A DNA stretch of 21,517 nt, taken from JALZDI01 sp965653225 (GTDB lineage Bacteria; Actinomycetota; Actinomycetes; Propionibacteriales; Nocardioidaceae). Under the pieces are notes generated by a model that saw only the letters and a program-made list of their open reading frames with translations, did not search any database and was not told where the DNA came from. A program made the position numbers and the translations under genes. Where the stretch lies: positions 1-21,517 of the forward strand of contig CBFGZI010000058.1 of assembly GCA_965653225.1 (NCBI GenBank). The letters are read 5' to 3'. Below are positions 14,437-21,517 of the stretch, one piece after another. How positions within the stretch are numbered: the stretch's first letter is position 1; every line of letters starts with the position of its first letter.

Positions 14437-14622
14437 TCACAGCACCTGACGCCGGTCGCCGCGGGCGCCGTACTGGCCGCACTCGGGGCAGGCGCGGTGC
14501 GGGAGGTGCTTGGCCTGGCACGCAGGGTTGGCGCAGGTCACAAGTGAGGGCGCCGTGGCCTTCCACTGCGCCCGGCGGTGGCGCGTGTTGCTGCGCGACA
14601 TCTTCCGCTTCGGAACGGCCAC
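14437..14622 (-). CDS. rpmF: 50S ribosomal protein L32
   Basis: The 61-aa basic protein starts MAVPKRKMSRSNTRHRRAQW, typical of L32. It carries a zinc ribbon with C30, C35, C45 and C48 (TCANPACQAKHLPHRACPECG). This is the Cys-containing, zinc-binding version, not the zinc-free paralog used in zinc starvation. The start is GTG at 14622 with GGAG 7-8 nt upstream. It is 30 nt after yceD and 13 nt before rnc, all on the same strand. Confidence 0.97.
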   Translation of the reverse strand: MAVPKRKMSRSNTRHRRAQWKATAPSLVTCANPACQAKHLPHRACPECGQYGARGDRRQVL

Positions 14623-14652
14623 GATCTACTCCTCGTCGTTGCCGGCCTGCGT

Positions 14653-15234
14653 TCAGGCCAGGCGGTCGGTGTTGCTCGGGTCGGTCGGCTCGGTGAGCTC
14701 GGCGAGAGCCGCCCAACGTGGGTCGATCCTCTCACCATGCTCGTGCTCGGGGTCGTCCGCCAGCCGAGCGCCGCACTCGACGCACAGGCCCGGGCAGTCG
14801 TCCCGGCACAGCGGTCCGAACGGCAGCGACAGCACCACCGCGTCACGGACCAGAGGCTCGAGGTCGAGCAGGTCACCCTCGAGACGGCTGGCCTCCTCGT
14901 CCTGATCCTCGGGCTCGTCGTCCTCGTCGTCGTAGGCGAACAGCTCCTGCAGCTCGACCTCGAGGTCGTCCTCGACGGGGTCGAGGCAGCGGGAGCACTC
15001 GCCGGACACGTGCACGCGGGCGGCGCCGGTGACGAGCACGCCCTCCATCACGGCCTCGAGCCGCAGGTCGAGCTCCACCGGGCTGCCCTCGGGCACGCCG
15101 AGCACGCCGATGCCCAGGTCTGCCGGTGCCGGCGCCGAGCGGGACACCCTGCGCTGAGACCCAGGACGGCGGCCGAGCTCGCGGGTGTCGAGCACGAGCG
15201 GCGCTCTGGGGTCGAGAGTGCTCAGGGAGGTCAC
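14653..15234 (-). CDS. yceD: YceD-like DUF177 protein (23S rRNA accumulation)
   Basis: The 193-aa protein fits the DUF177/YceD family, which is almost always encoded next to rpmF and has been linked to 23S rRNA accumulation. The conserved parts are PLVLDTRELGRRPGS, LEAVMEGVLVTG, a SGECSRCLDP centre (C80, C83), an acidic stretch (100-118) and PLVRDAVVLSLPFGPLC followed by CPGLCVECG (C143, C147, C151, C154). These Cys groups may bind zinc. The start is GTG at 15234 with GGAAG close upstream. It heads the rpmF-rnc-mutM group behind a likely promoter. Confidence 0.92.
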   Translation of the reverse strand: MTSLSTLDPRAPLVLDTRELGRRPGSQRRVSRSAPAPADLGIGVLGVPEGSPVELDLRLEAVMEGVLVTGAARVHVSGECSRCLDPVEDDLEVELQELFAYDDEDDEPEDQDEEASRLEGDLLDLEPLVRDAVVLSLPFGPLCRDDCPGLCVECGARLADDPEHEHGERIDPRWAALAELTEPTDPSNTDRLA

Positions 15235-15258
15235 CGCTTCCGGTGTCGGGCAGCAAAC

Positions 15259-15282
15259 CGCGGCCCTCCGGGGAAGGCCGCG
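15259..15282 (-). other. Leader hairpin before yceD
   Basis: CGCGGCC and GGCCGCG (15259-15265 and 15276-15282) pair perfectly with a 10-nt loop. The structure lies between the predicted promoter and the yceD ribosome site, at or near the 5' end of the message. It could stabilise the transcript or regulate it; alternatively it is the 3' hairpin of the upstream sepIVA-like gene. Confidence 0.4.
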
Positions 15283-15286
15283 TTAC

Positions 15287-15316
15287 AGCCTAACCGCTGG
15301 TCAGGCGCTGTCCCAA
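15287..15316 (-). promoter_or_regulatory. Likely promoter of yceD-rpmF-rnc-mutM
   Basis: On the minus strand TTGGGA (15316-15311) and TAGGCT (15292-15287) are 18 nt apart. Both match the actinobacterial housekeeping consensus (TTGAC-like and TAnnnT). Transcription would start near 15280, about 46 nt before the yceD start codon. Confidence 0.55.
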
Positions 15317-15392
15317 ACCGGGCCAACGCCCGCGGCGGTCCGCCCGCCTGCGGCGACGGGGACGCCGGGACGGGCCATGCAGGGACCGACCG

Positions 15393-15902
15393 TCAGGTCT
15401 CGTCCTCGCCGGGCAGCAGGATGTCGTCGACGCCCTCGCGGCCCCACCGGTCGAGGTCGCTGCGCCCGTGCAGGCGCTGCCGTCCGCGTGACACCGCCTC
15501 CATGGTCTTGCCGAGCGCGACCTCGAAGTTGGCCAGCCGGCTGTCGACGTACTCGTCGGTCTCCTGCCGGAGCTCGACCGCCTCCTTCTGGGCCTCCTCG
15601 CGGATCCGGTCGGCCTCGATCTTGGCGACCCGGTAGACCTCGGTGTCGGAGGCCAGCCGCTCACGCTCGTAGCGGCTCTCGTGGATGATCCGCTCGGCCT
15701 CGACCCGGCCCTCGGCGATCACCGCGTCGCGGTCCGCGAGAACACGGTCGGCCTCGGTGAACGCGTTCGCCAGCTCGGCGGCGAGCGAGTCGATCTCTGC
15801 CAGCAGTTCGGAGCGGTTGACCACCGCCGAGGCTGACATCGGCATCGCCCGCGCGTTCTCCACGATGCCGCGGATCTGCGCCAGCCGTTCGTGCACGTCC
15901 AC
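15393..15902 (-). CDS. sepIVA: SepIVA/DivIVA-like septum-associated coiled-coil protein, short form
   Basis: The 169-aa protein resembles mycobacterial SepIVA (Rv2927c family), a DivIVA-domain protein needed for division and septum placement. The N-terminal match is ENARAMPMSASAVVNRSELL (14-34), and the C-terminal match is ETDEYVDSRLANFEVALGKT and VSRGRQRLHG (about 113-145). The middle is a charged, Ala/Glu/Arg-rich coiled coil. As I recall the mycobacterial protein at about 245 residues, this one lacks much of the central coil. The genomic position next to yceD and coaD agrees with the mycobacterial locus. The start is GTG at 15902, directly after an in-frame TAG; AAGGG lies about 11 nt upstream. 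It may be mis-annotated elsewhere as an ATP synthase b-like protein. Confidence 0.8.
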   Translation of the reverse strand: MDVHERLAQIRGIVENARAMPMSASAVVNRSELLAEIDSLAAELANAFTEADRVLADRDAVIAEGRVEAERIIHESRYERERLASDTEVYRVAKIEADRIREEAQKEAVELRQETDEYVDSRLANFEVALGKTMEAVSRGRQRLHGRSDLDRWGREGVDDILLPGEDET

Positions 15903-15993
15903 CTAGGTGTCGCCCTTCAGTTGCGGTCCTCCGTCCTCCCTTCCCGGAAGACTCCTACCGAAACGATACGGAGCCGAACCTCCGATGCCGAAT

Positions 15994-16485
<492 letters not shown>

Positions 16486-16510
16486 GGGCGGCTCCTTGGC
16501 TGCAGGTGTG

Positions 16511-16540
16511 GGCCGCGTCACGGGGGGATGGCACGCGGCC
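16511..16540 (-). other. Hairpin between rsmD and coaD
   Basis: GGCCGCGT (16511-16518) and ACGCGGCC (16533-16540) form an 8-bp perfect stem with a 14-nt loop. It begins 2 nt after the rsmD stop and sits 25 nt before the coaD start. With no T-run it could be a partial terminator or a processing site that sets different levels of the two genes. Confidence 0.45.
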
Positions 16541-16542
16541 GC

Positions 16543-17103
16543 TCAGTTGGCGCGACCGTACCAAACCACGGTCTCGCCGTAGCGCCTCGCTCGCTCGCCG
16601 CGAATGCCCTCTGGCCAGCGCAGATCCTCGTCGCGGGAGGCCCGCTCGACCGCCACCACGGCCTGCTCGCACAGCCAGCCGTGCTCCACCAGCCGGGTCA
16701 GCAGGTCGGTCACGGCCGCGCCCTCCAGGGTGTAGGGCGGGTCGGCGAACACCACGTGGAAGCAGTCGTGGTCGGCACGGTGCAGGAACGTCTCGGCCCG
16801 GGCGGTGACCACGTCGATACCCGGCAGCGCGAGGGTCTGCGCGTTGCGGCGGGCGATGCCGGCGGCCCGGCGGTGCTGCTCGACCAGCGTGGCGTGCGCC
16901 GCGCCGCGCGACACCGCCTCCAGGCCGACGGCGCCCGAGCCGGCGTAGAGGTCGAGGAACCGCACGCCGGCCCACGACCCGATGCTCGACTCCAGCGCGG
17001 AGAACACGGCCTCGCGGACGCGGTCGGACGTCGGCCGGGTGGCGTCGCCGGACGGCGTGGACAGCCGGCGGCCGCCGGCGGACCCGGCGATGATGCGGGT
17101 CAC
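16543..17103 (-). CDS. rsmD: 16S rRNA (guanine966-N2)-methyltransferase
   Basis: RsmD methylates G966 of 16S rRNA. The 186-aa protein starts MTRIIAGSAGGRRL, has RPTSDRVREAVFSAL, the AdoMet site FLDLYAGSGAVGLEA (49-63) and the amino-methyltransferase motif FADPPY (119-124). The GTG start at 17103 overlaps the recG stop in a GTGA arrangement, which indicates translational coupling. Assignment is secure. Confidence 0.96.
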   Translation of the reverse strand: MTRIIAGSAGGRRLSTPSGDATRPTSDRVREAVFSALESSIGSWAGVRFLDLYAGSGAVGLEAVSRGAAHATLVEQHRRAAGIARRNAQTLALPGIDVVTARAETFLHRADHDCFHVVFADPPYTLEGAAVTDLLTRLVEHGWLCEQAVVAVERASRDEDLRWPEGIRGERARRYGETVVWYGRAN

Positions 17104-19304
17104 GTCTTCTCCAGGTAACCGGCCTGCTCGGACGCGACCAGGTCGGCGACCGCCGCGGCGAGCGCCGGGTGCTCCCGCAGGTCGGGGTCGGCGGCCACCA
17201 CCTCGTCGGCGGCCGTGCGGGCGTCGGCGATCACGTCCTCGTGCCGCAGCACCGACAGCAGCCGCAGGCTGGAGCGGCGTCCGGACTGCGCCGCGCCCAG
17301 CACGTCACCCTCACGACGCGACTCGAGGTCGACCCGCGCCAGCGCGAACCCGTCGTTGGTCGCGGCCACCGCGTCGAGGCGCTCGCGCGAGGGCGAGCCG
17401 GACGGCTGGTCGGTCACCAGCAGGCACAGCCCCGCCACCGCGCCGCGGCCGACCCGGCCGCGCAGCTGGTGCAGCTGGGACACGCCGAACCGCTCGGCGT
17501 CGAGCACCACCATCACCGCGGCGTTGGGCACGTCGACACCGACCTCGATGACCGTGGTGGACACCAGCACGTCGACCTCGCCGGCGGCGAAGCGGCGCAT
17601 CACCGCGTCCTTCTCCTCGGGCGCCATGCGTCCGTGCAGGGTGGCGATCTCCAGCCCGTTCAGCGGACCGTCGTCGAGCTGGCGGGCCACGTCGACCACG
17701 GCCAGCGGCTGGCGCTCCTCGTCGTCGCCGACGGCGCGCAGCCCGTCGTACTCCTCGCCGATGCGGGCGCACACGACGTAGACCTGATGGCCCTCGGCCA
17801 CCTCCTCGCGGATGCGCTGCCAGGCGCGGTCGAGCCAGTCGGGTCGCTCGGTCGCGGGCACGACCGCGGTCTGCACCGGGCTGCGGCCGGGCGGCAGCTC
17901 GCGCATGACCGAGACGTCGAGGTCGCCGAACACGGTCATGGCGACCGTGCGCGGGATCGGGGTGGCGGTCATGACGAGCACGTGCGGGGGCGTCTCACCG
18001 GCCTTGGCGCTCAGCGCCGCGCGCTGCTCGACGCCGAACCGGTGCTGCTCGTCGACGACGACCAGCCCGAGGTCGGCGAACTGCACGTGCTCCTCGAGCA
18101 GGGCATGGGTGCCGATGACGATGCCGGCGGCGCCGGAGGCGACGTCGAGCAGGGTCTCGCGGCGGGCCTTGGCGCCCATCGAGCCGGTCAGCAGCACCAC
18201 CCGGGTGGCGTCGTCGGCGCCGCCGAGCATGCCCTGCTCGGCCATGTCGCCGAGCAGCGCGCCGATGCCGCGGTGGTGCTGCTGGGCGAGCACCTCGGTG
18301 GGCGCGAGCAGCGCGGCCTGCGCACCGGAGTCGACGACGCGCAGCATCGCCCGCAGGGCCACCAGGGTCTTGCCGGAGCCGACCTCGCCCTGCAGCAGCC
18401 GGTGCATCGGGTGGGACGCGGACAGGTCAACCAGGATCTGCTCGCCGACGTCGCGCTGCGCGCCGGTGGGCGCGAACGGCAGCTTGTCGTCGAACCGGTC
18501 GAGCAGGCCCTCGGGGCGGCCGTCGCGGGGCACCGCCTGCAGTGCGCGGGTGGCCGCACGCCGCTGCGCGAGCACGGCCTGCATCACCAGCGCCTCCTCG
18601 AACCGGAGCCGGTCGCGGGCGCGCCGGTGTTCGTCGGTCGTCTCGGGCCGGTGGACCTTGCGGAACGCGTCGGCGAGCCCGACGAGCCCGCGCTGGCGGC
18701 GTATGGGCTCGGGGACGGGATCGTCGAGCTCTGACAGGGCGGACAGCTGGTCGAGGACGACGCGTACGGCCTGCTGGATCCGCCACGAGGTCAGCTGCCC
18801 GGTGGAGGAGGCGGGGTAGATCGGGATGATGCTCTCGAACAGCTCCTCGACCTCGCCGCGCTCGGTGGTCTCGTCGAACAGCCGCATCTCGGGATGGGTG
18901 AGCTGGCGGCGGCCGCGGAACTCGCCGACCTTGCCGGCGAACATGCCGAGCTTGCCGGGCTCGAGCTGCTTGAGCCGCCAGGCGCGGATCTTGAAGAACG
19001 TGAGCAGCAGCCGTCCGGTGCCGTCGGTCACCACCACCTCGGCACGCTGCTCGGGGCGTCCGCTGCGCCGGTCTCGGTAGGTGCGGGTGGCGACCGAGTC
19101 GATGCGGGCGATCACGGTGACCTGCTCGTCGACGTGCAGCCGGGACAGGTCGGTCAGCTGGCCGCGCTCGACGTACCTGCGGGGGTAGTGCCGGAGCAGG
19201 TCGCCGGCGGTGTCCATGCCGAACGCGGTGCCGAGCGCCTTGGCGGTCTTGCCGCCCAGCAGCCGGTCGAGGCGGGTGTCGAGGAGGTCGGTCAGCTCGG
19301 GCAT
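17100..19304 (-). CDS. recG: ATP-dependent DNA helicase RecG
   Basis: RecG remodels stalled replication forks and Holliday junctions. The 734-aa protein has the N-terminal wedge/OB region (about 60-150, HYPRRYVERGQL, VTVIARIDSV), Walker A GEVGSGKTL near residue 310, the Walker B VVDEQHRFGV near 416, TATPIPRT, VIEVGVDVPNA, and QLRGRVGRG near 616. The C-terminal part has the conserved ALARVDLESRREGDVLGAAQSG. I chose ATG at 19304, with GGAG 8 nt upstream. A GTG at 19313 overlaps the previous stop and is an alternative. Five bases separate it from the DhaL-domain gene, and it overlaps rsmD by 4 nt. Confidence 0.97.
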   Translation of the reverse strand: MPELTDLLDTRLDRLLGGKTAKALGTAFGMDTAGDLLRHYPRRYVERGQLTDLSRLHVDEQVTVIARIDSVATRTYRDRRSGRPEQRAEVVVTDGTGRLLLTFFKIRAWRLKQLEPGKLGMFAGKVGEFRGRRQLTHPEMRLFDETTERGEVEELFESIIPIYPASSTGQLTSWRIQQAVRVVLDQLSALSELDDPVPEPIRRQRGLVGLADAFRKVHRPETTDEHRRARDRLRFEEALVMQAVLAQRRAATRALQAVPRDGRPEGLLDRFDDKLPFAPTGAQRDVGEQILVDLSASHPMHRLLQGEVGSGKTLVALRAMLRVVDSGAQAALLAPTEVLAQQHHRGIGALLGDMAEQGMLGGADDATRVVLLTGSMGAKARRETLLDVASGAAGIVIGTHALLEEHVQFADLGLVVVDEQHRFGVEQRAALSAKAGETPPHVLVMTATPIPRTVAMTVFGDLDVSVMRELPPGRSPVQTAVVPATERPDWLDRAWQRIREEVAEGHQVYVVCARIGEEYDGLRAVGDDEERQPLAVVDVARQLDDGPLNGLEIATLHGRMAPEEKDAVMRRFAAGEVDVLVSTTVIEVGVDVPNAAVMVVLDAERFGVSQLHQLRGRVGRGAVAGLCLLVTDQPSGSPSRERLDAVAATNDGFALARVDLESRREGDVLGAAQSGRRSSLRLLSVLRHEDVIADARTAADEVVAADPDLREHPALAAAVADLVASEQAGYLEKT

Positions 19305-19309
19305 CGGGC

Positions 19310-20941
19310 TCACTCCACCGCGATCAGCAGCGGGTAGCGCTCCTGCCCGCCCTCGTAGACGACGGTGTCGACCTCGGGACGGCGCTCGCGCAGGTGCCGC
19401 ACCACCGCTCTGACCAGCTGCGGGTCGCACTCCATTCCGGAGACCAGCGTGACCATCTCGCCACCACCGCCGACCAGGCGGTCGACCACGTCGACGGCGA
19501 CCACGGCGAGGTCGTCGCCGACGGCCACGAAGTCGCCCTCGACCACGCCGAGCGCGTCACCGGTGCGGCAGGGTCCGGCCATGGTCATCGCGTCGCGCGC
19601 AGCGATGGTGACCGCGCCGTGCCGCGCGTGGCCGGCGGCCGCCGTCATGTGCATCACGTCGTCCTCGAAGGTGCGGCCCGGCTCGTGCACGGCCAGCGCG
19701 GCCAGCCCCTGCACCTGTGCCCGGGTGGGGACCACCGCGACCCGGATCTGCTCGTCGCGCGCCTCGCGGGCGGCGGCCTCGGCGACCCTGAGCGTGTCGC
19801 GGTCGTTGGGCAGCACGACCACCTCACGCGCGCCGGTGGAGCGGATCGCGACGAGGATCTCGCCGGTCGAGGCGCGCCGGCCGGGACCGCCGCGTACGAC
19901 GGAGGCGCCGGCCTCGGTGAAGACCTGCTCCAGGCCGGGCCCGGCGGCCACGGCCACCACTGCGCGCGTGCCGGCGGCGCGCTCCGGCTCGCCCGCGCGC
20001 ATCCGCGCCGTCTGCTCGGCGAAGTGGGTGACACGGATGCGGTAGGGCCGCCCCGCGGTGATGCCGGCCTCGATGGCGGCGCCCACGTCGTCGACGTGCA
20101 CGTGCACGTTCCACAGCCGGTCGCCGCCGACCACGACCAGCGAGTCGCCGAGAGGTCCGAGGGTGCGCCGCAGATCGGGCACCGCGTCGTCGTCGGCGTC
20201 GAGGAGGTACATCACCTCGTAGGACGGCCCGCCGGCGCGCAGGTCCTCGCCGGGCTGTGCGACGGGCATCGGGATCTGGCGGGTGCCCATCACCGGCGAG
20301 GAGCTGACCGGGCGCTGGCCGGTCAGCGTGGTCTCGGCGGCCTCGAGCACGACGACGAGACCGCGGCCGCCGGCGTCGACGACGCCGGCGCGACGCAGCG
20401 TCTCGAGCTGCTCGGGGGTGTGTGCCAGCGCCTGGCGGGCGGCCTCGGTGGCCGCATGGATGGTGGCCGGCAGGTCGCCGTCCTTCGCGGCCTTGGTGGC
20501 GGCCCGGCCAGCCGCGCGGGCGACGGTGAGGATCGTGCCCTCGACCGGCTCGCCGACCGACTCGTAGCCGGCGTCCGCGGCCGCGGTCAGCGCACGGGCC
20601 AGCTCGGCAGCGTTCATCTCCGCGGCGCCCGCCAGGTGCCCGGCACTGGCCCGCAGCAGCTGGGACAGGATCACGCCGGAGTTGCCGCGCGCGCCCAGCA
20701 GGGCCCCGCGGCTGAGGGCCTTCCAGGCGGTGACCTCGTCCTGCGGGTCCTCGGCGTAGAGCGCGGCGCGGGCGGCCTCGAAGGTCATGTAGAGGTTGGT
20801 GCCGGTGTCGCCGTCGGGGACGGGGTAGACGTTGAGGGCGTCGATCTCCTCCCGGGCGGCGCCCAGCGCCTGCAGCGTCCGGTCGCACCACCGACGCAGC
20901 AGGACCAGCCGCGTCGAGGCGGTCGGTGTGGTGCCGCTCAC
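19310..20941 (-). CDS. DhaL (DAK2)-domain protein, FakA/YloV-like fatty acid kinase
   Basis: The 543-aa protein begins with a DhaL-type nucleotide-binding domain. It shows DALNVYPVPDGDTGTNLYMT (about 39-58, metal-binding Asp cluster) and LGARGNSGVILSQLL. A long C-terminal region follows, with VVLPNDRDTLRVAEAAA, VVPTRAQVQGLAAL and VYEGGQERYPLLIAVE. This is the layout of FakA/YloV, which phosphorylates fatty acids bound to a FakB (DegV-fold) partner. No FakB gene is in the window. The start is probably GTG at 20941 with GGAGG 3-4 nt upstream; the frame is open to 21112 but coding character ends here. The position beside recG is conserved in actinobacteria and Firmicutes. Confidence 0.9.
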   Translation of the reverse strand: MSGTTPTASTRLVLLRRWCDRTLQALGAAREEIDALNVYPVPDGDTGTNLYMTFEAARAALYAEDPQDEVTAWKALSRGALLGARGNSGVILSQLLRASAGHLAGAAEMNAAELARALTAAADAGYESVGEPVEGTILTVARAAGRAATKAAKDGDLPATIHAATEAARQALAHTPEQLETLRRAGVVDAGGRGLVVVLEAAETTLTGQRPVSSSPVMGTRQIPMPVAQPGEDLRAGGPSYEVMYLLDADDDAVPDLRRTLGPLGDSLVVVGGDRLWNVHVHVDDVGAAIEAGITAGRPYRIRVTHFAEQTARMRAGEPERAAGTRAVVAVAAGPGLEQVFTEAGASVVRGGPGRRASTGEILVAIRSTGAREVVVLPNDRDTLRVAEAAAREARDEQIRVAVVPTRAQVQGLAALAVHEPGRTFEDDVMHMTAAAGHARHGAVTIAARDAMTMAGPCRTGDALGVVEGDFVAVGDDLAVVAVDVVDRLVGGGGEMVTLVSGMECDPQLVRAVVRHLRERRPEVDTVVYEGGQERYPLLIAVE

Positions 20942-20981
20942 TGCCCTCCGTCCAGTGGTCGCGCGCGATGTTCCTGCGCGA

Positions 20982-20987
20982 AGGGTA
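20982..20987 (-). promoter_or_regulatory. Possible -10 element of the DhaL-recG-rsmD-coaD unit
   Basis: TACCCT on the minus strand lies about 40 nt before the GTG start and fits TAnnnT. I see no convincing -35 at the expected distance, so this is only a candidate. Confidence 0.3.
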
Positions 20988-21012
20988 GCCACCGGCGCCC
21001 CCGGTACGCCGA

Positions 21013-21043
21013 TTGGCGTGTCCACAACGGTGTCGGATACCCT
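21013..21043 (+). promoter_or_regulatory. Likely rpmB promoter
   Basis: TTGGCG (21013-21018) is followed after 17 nt by GATACC (21036-21041), or after 19 nt by TACCCT (21038-21043). The leader would be about 65 nt. No site resembling a Zur operator was recognised, in line with the zinc-binding type of L28. Confidence 0.4.
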
Positions 21044-21114
21044 TGTGCGGTTGCCCGAAGAGCCGGGCACGCCGTCTGTGAACCACCTGACCGAACCATC
21101 TTCGAGGAGCACCC

Positions 21115-21306
21115 GTGGCTGCCGTCTGCGATCTCTGCGGCAAGAGGCCTGGCTTCGGCAACAACCGGCCGTGGTCGCGCAAGCGCACGCGCCGGCGCTT
21201 CAACCCCAACATCCAGCGGGTGCGCGCCGTCGTGGGCAAGACGCCCAAGCGACTCTACGTCTGCACGTCCTGCCTGAAGGCGGGCAAGGTGGTCCGCTCG
21301 GCCTGA
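21115..21306 (+). CDS. rpmB: 50S ribosomal protein L28
   Basis: The 63-aa basic protein starts MAAVCDLCGKRPGFGN and has the L28 core RKRTRRRFNPNIQRVRAV. Two CxxC pairs (C5/C8 and C50/C53) mark the zinc-binding form. The start is GTG at 21115 with GAGGAG 7 nt upstream. It is the only plus-strand gene in the right half, divergent from the DhaL-domain gene, and ends in a strong terminator. Divergence from the recG-region operon matches other actinobacteria. Confidence 0.97.
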   Translation: MAAVCDLCGKRPGFGNNRPWSRKRTRRRFNPNIQRVRAVVGKTPKRLYVCTSCLKAGKVVRSA

Positions 21307-21340
21307 GCCGTCTGCTCAGTCTGAGCGGCACCGCATCCGG

Positions 21341-21370
21341 GCCGGTCACGCGACGCGTGACCGGCTTTTT
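21341..21370 (+). terminator. Rho-independent terminator of rpmB
   Basis: GCCGGTCACGC and GCGTGACCGGC form an 11-bp perfect stem with a GAC loop, followed directly by TTTTT (21366-21370). It starts 35 nt after the stop codon and is the clearest terminator in the window. Confidence 0.95.
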
Positions 21371-21375
21371 CGCGC

Positions 21376-21475
21376 GCTTCGGGCCGCCGTCGCCCGCTCG
21401 TCGCGTGTCACGTCTGGACACCTCGCCCGCGGCGCCGATGACACACGACCAGCGCCGGTGGGCGCAGCCCGAAGC
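21376..21475. repeat. 100-nt nested inverted repeat (structured intergenic element)
   Basis: Three nested arms pair in order. GCTTCGGGC (21376-21384) pairs with GCCCGAAGC (21467-21475). CGCCC (21391-21395) pairs with GGGCG (21460-21464). GTCGCGTGTCA (21400-21410) pairs with TGACACACGAC (21439-21449), with one mismatch. The loop is 28 nt. It begins 5 nt after the T-run of the rpmB terminator. No open frame here looks coding. It may be a REP-like dispersed element or a non-coding RNA. Confidence 0.65.
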
Positions 21476-21517
21476 CACCGACGTCGCGTGTCAGGTCTGA
21501 ACACCTCGCCCACGGCG
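21400..21517. repeat. Two direct copies of a 35-bp unit at the window edge
   Basis: Positions 21400-21434 and 21483-21517 match at 32 of 35 bases, offset by 83 nt. Each starts GTCGCGTGTCA and ends in CACCTCGCCC plus GCGGCG or ACGGCG. The second copy is cut by the window end, so the number of copies is unknown. The inner arm of the inverted repeat (21439-21449) is a third, inverted partial copy. Confidence 0.85.

Noticed and set aside
15961..15990. Sequence CCGAAACGATACGG region considered as a TetR-type operator before sepIVA
   Set aside because: The two halves do not pair beyond three bases when aligned, so no real dyad is present.
17169..18734. 521-codon plus-strand frame opposite recG
   Set aside because: recG motifs on the minus strand are complete; this frame has only His/Gln/Val-rich low-information sequence.
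19394..21277. 627-codon plus-strand frame opposite the DhaL-domain gene
   Set aside because: It runs antisense through the DhaL gene and then out of frame through rpmB, so it cannot be a real gene.

Overview
The window is high-GC DNA from an actinobacterium. Evidence is the uniformly GC-rich third codon positions, the many GTG starts, and a gene order that matches the conserved actinobacterial block ftsY / smc / mutM / rnc / (rpmF) / yceD / sepIVA / coaD / rsmD / recG / DhaL-domain gene / rpmB known from Mycobacterium and Streptomyces. The content fits Nocardioidaceae or another member of the Propionibacteriales, but that placement is an inference from style and not a search result.

The right two thirds (about 8.4-21.3 kb) is the conserved housekeeping block, almost all on the minus strand, so transcription runs from high to low coordinates. 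It begins with the divergent pair rpmB (+) and a FakA-like DhaL-domain kinase gene (-). The kinase gene is followed by recG and rsmD (coupled by 5-nt spacing and a 4-nt overlap) and then coaD. Next come a short SepIVA-like septum protein and, from its own promoter, yceD-rpmF-rnc-mutM. After these lie a conserved 67-aa coiled-coil protein gene and smc. The block combines translation and rRNA metabolism, DNA repair and chromosome segregation, CoA and fatty-acid metabolism and cell division.

The left third (about 1.4-8.4 kb) separates smc from ftsY, which lie next to or near each other in many actinobacteria. It holds an acyl-CoA thioesterase-like gene, a transmembrane Ser/Thr kinase followed by a secreted L,D-transpeptidase-like protein (minus strand), and a plus-strand set: an FkbM-type methyltransferase, a Fur-family repressor with its catalase, and a DUF1905 protein. 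An 84-aa single-span membrane protein is encoded just upstream of ftsY. The Fur-catalase pair has a perfect dyad in front of it that looks like an autoregulatory operator for peroxide or metal response.

The last about 140 bases, after a very clear rpmB terminator, hold a 100-nt nested inverted repeat and the start of a second direct copy of its core. This is the one piece of structure that known genes do not explain, and the window edge cuts it. I found no CRISPR array, insertion sequence, phage gene, tRNA or rRNA, and no convincing undescribed multi-gene system. The most interesting candidates are the repeat element, the kinase/transpeptidase pair, the shortened SepIVA and the insertion between smc and ftsY.
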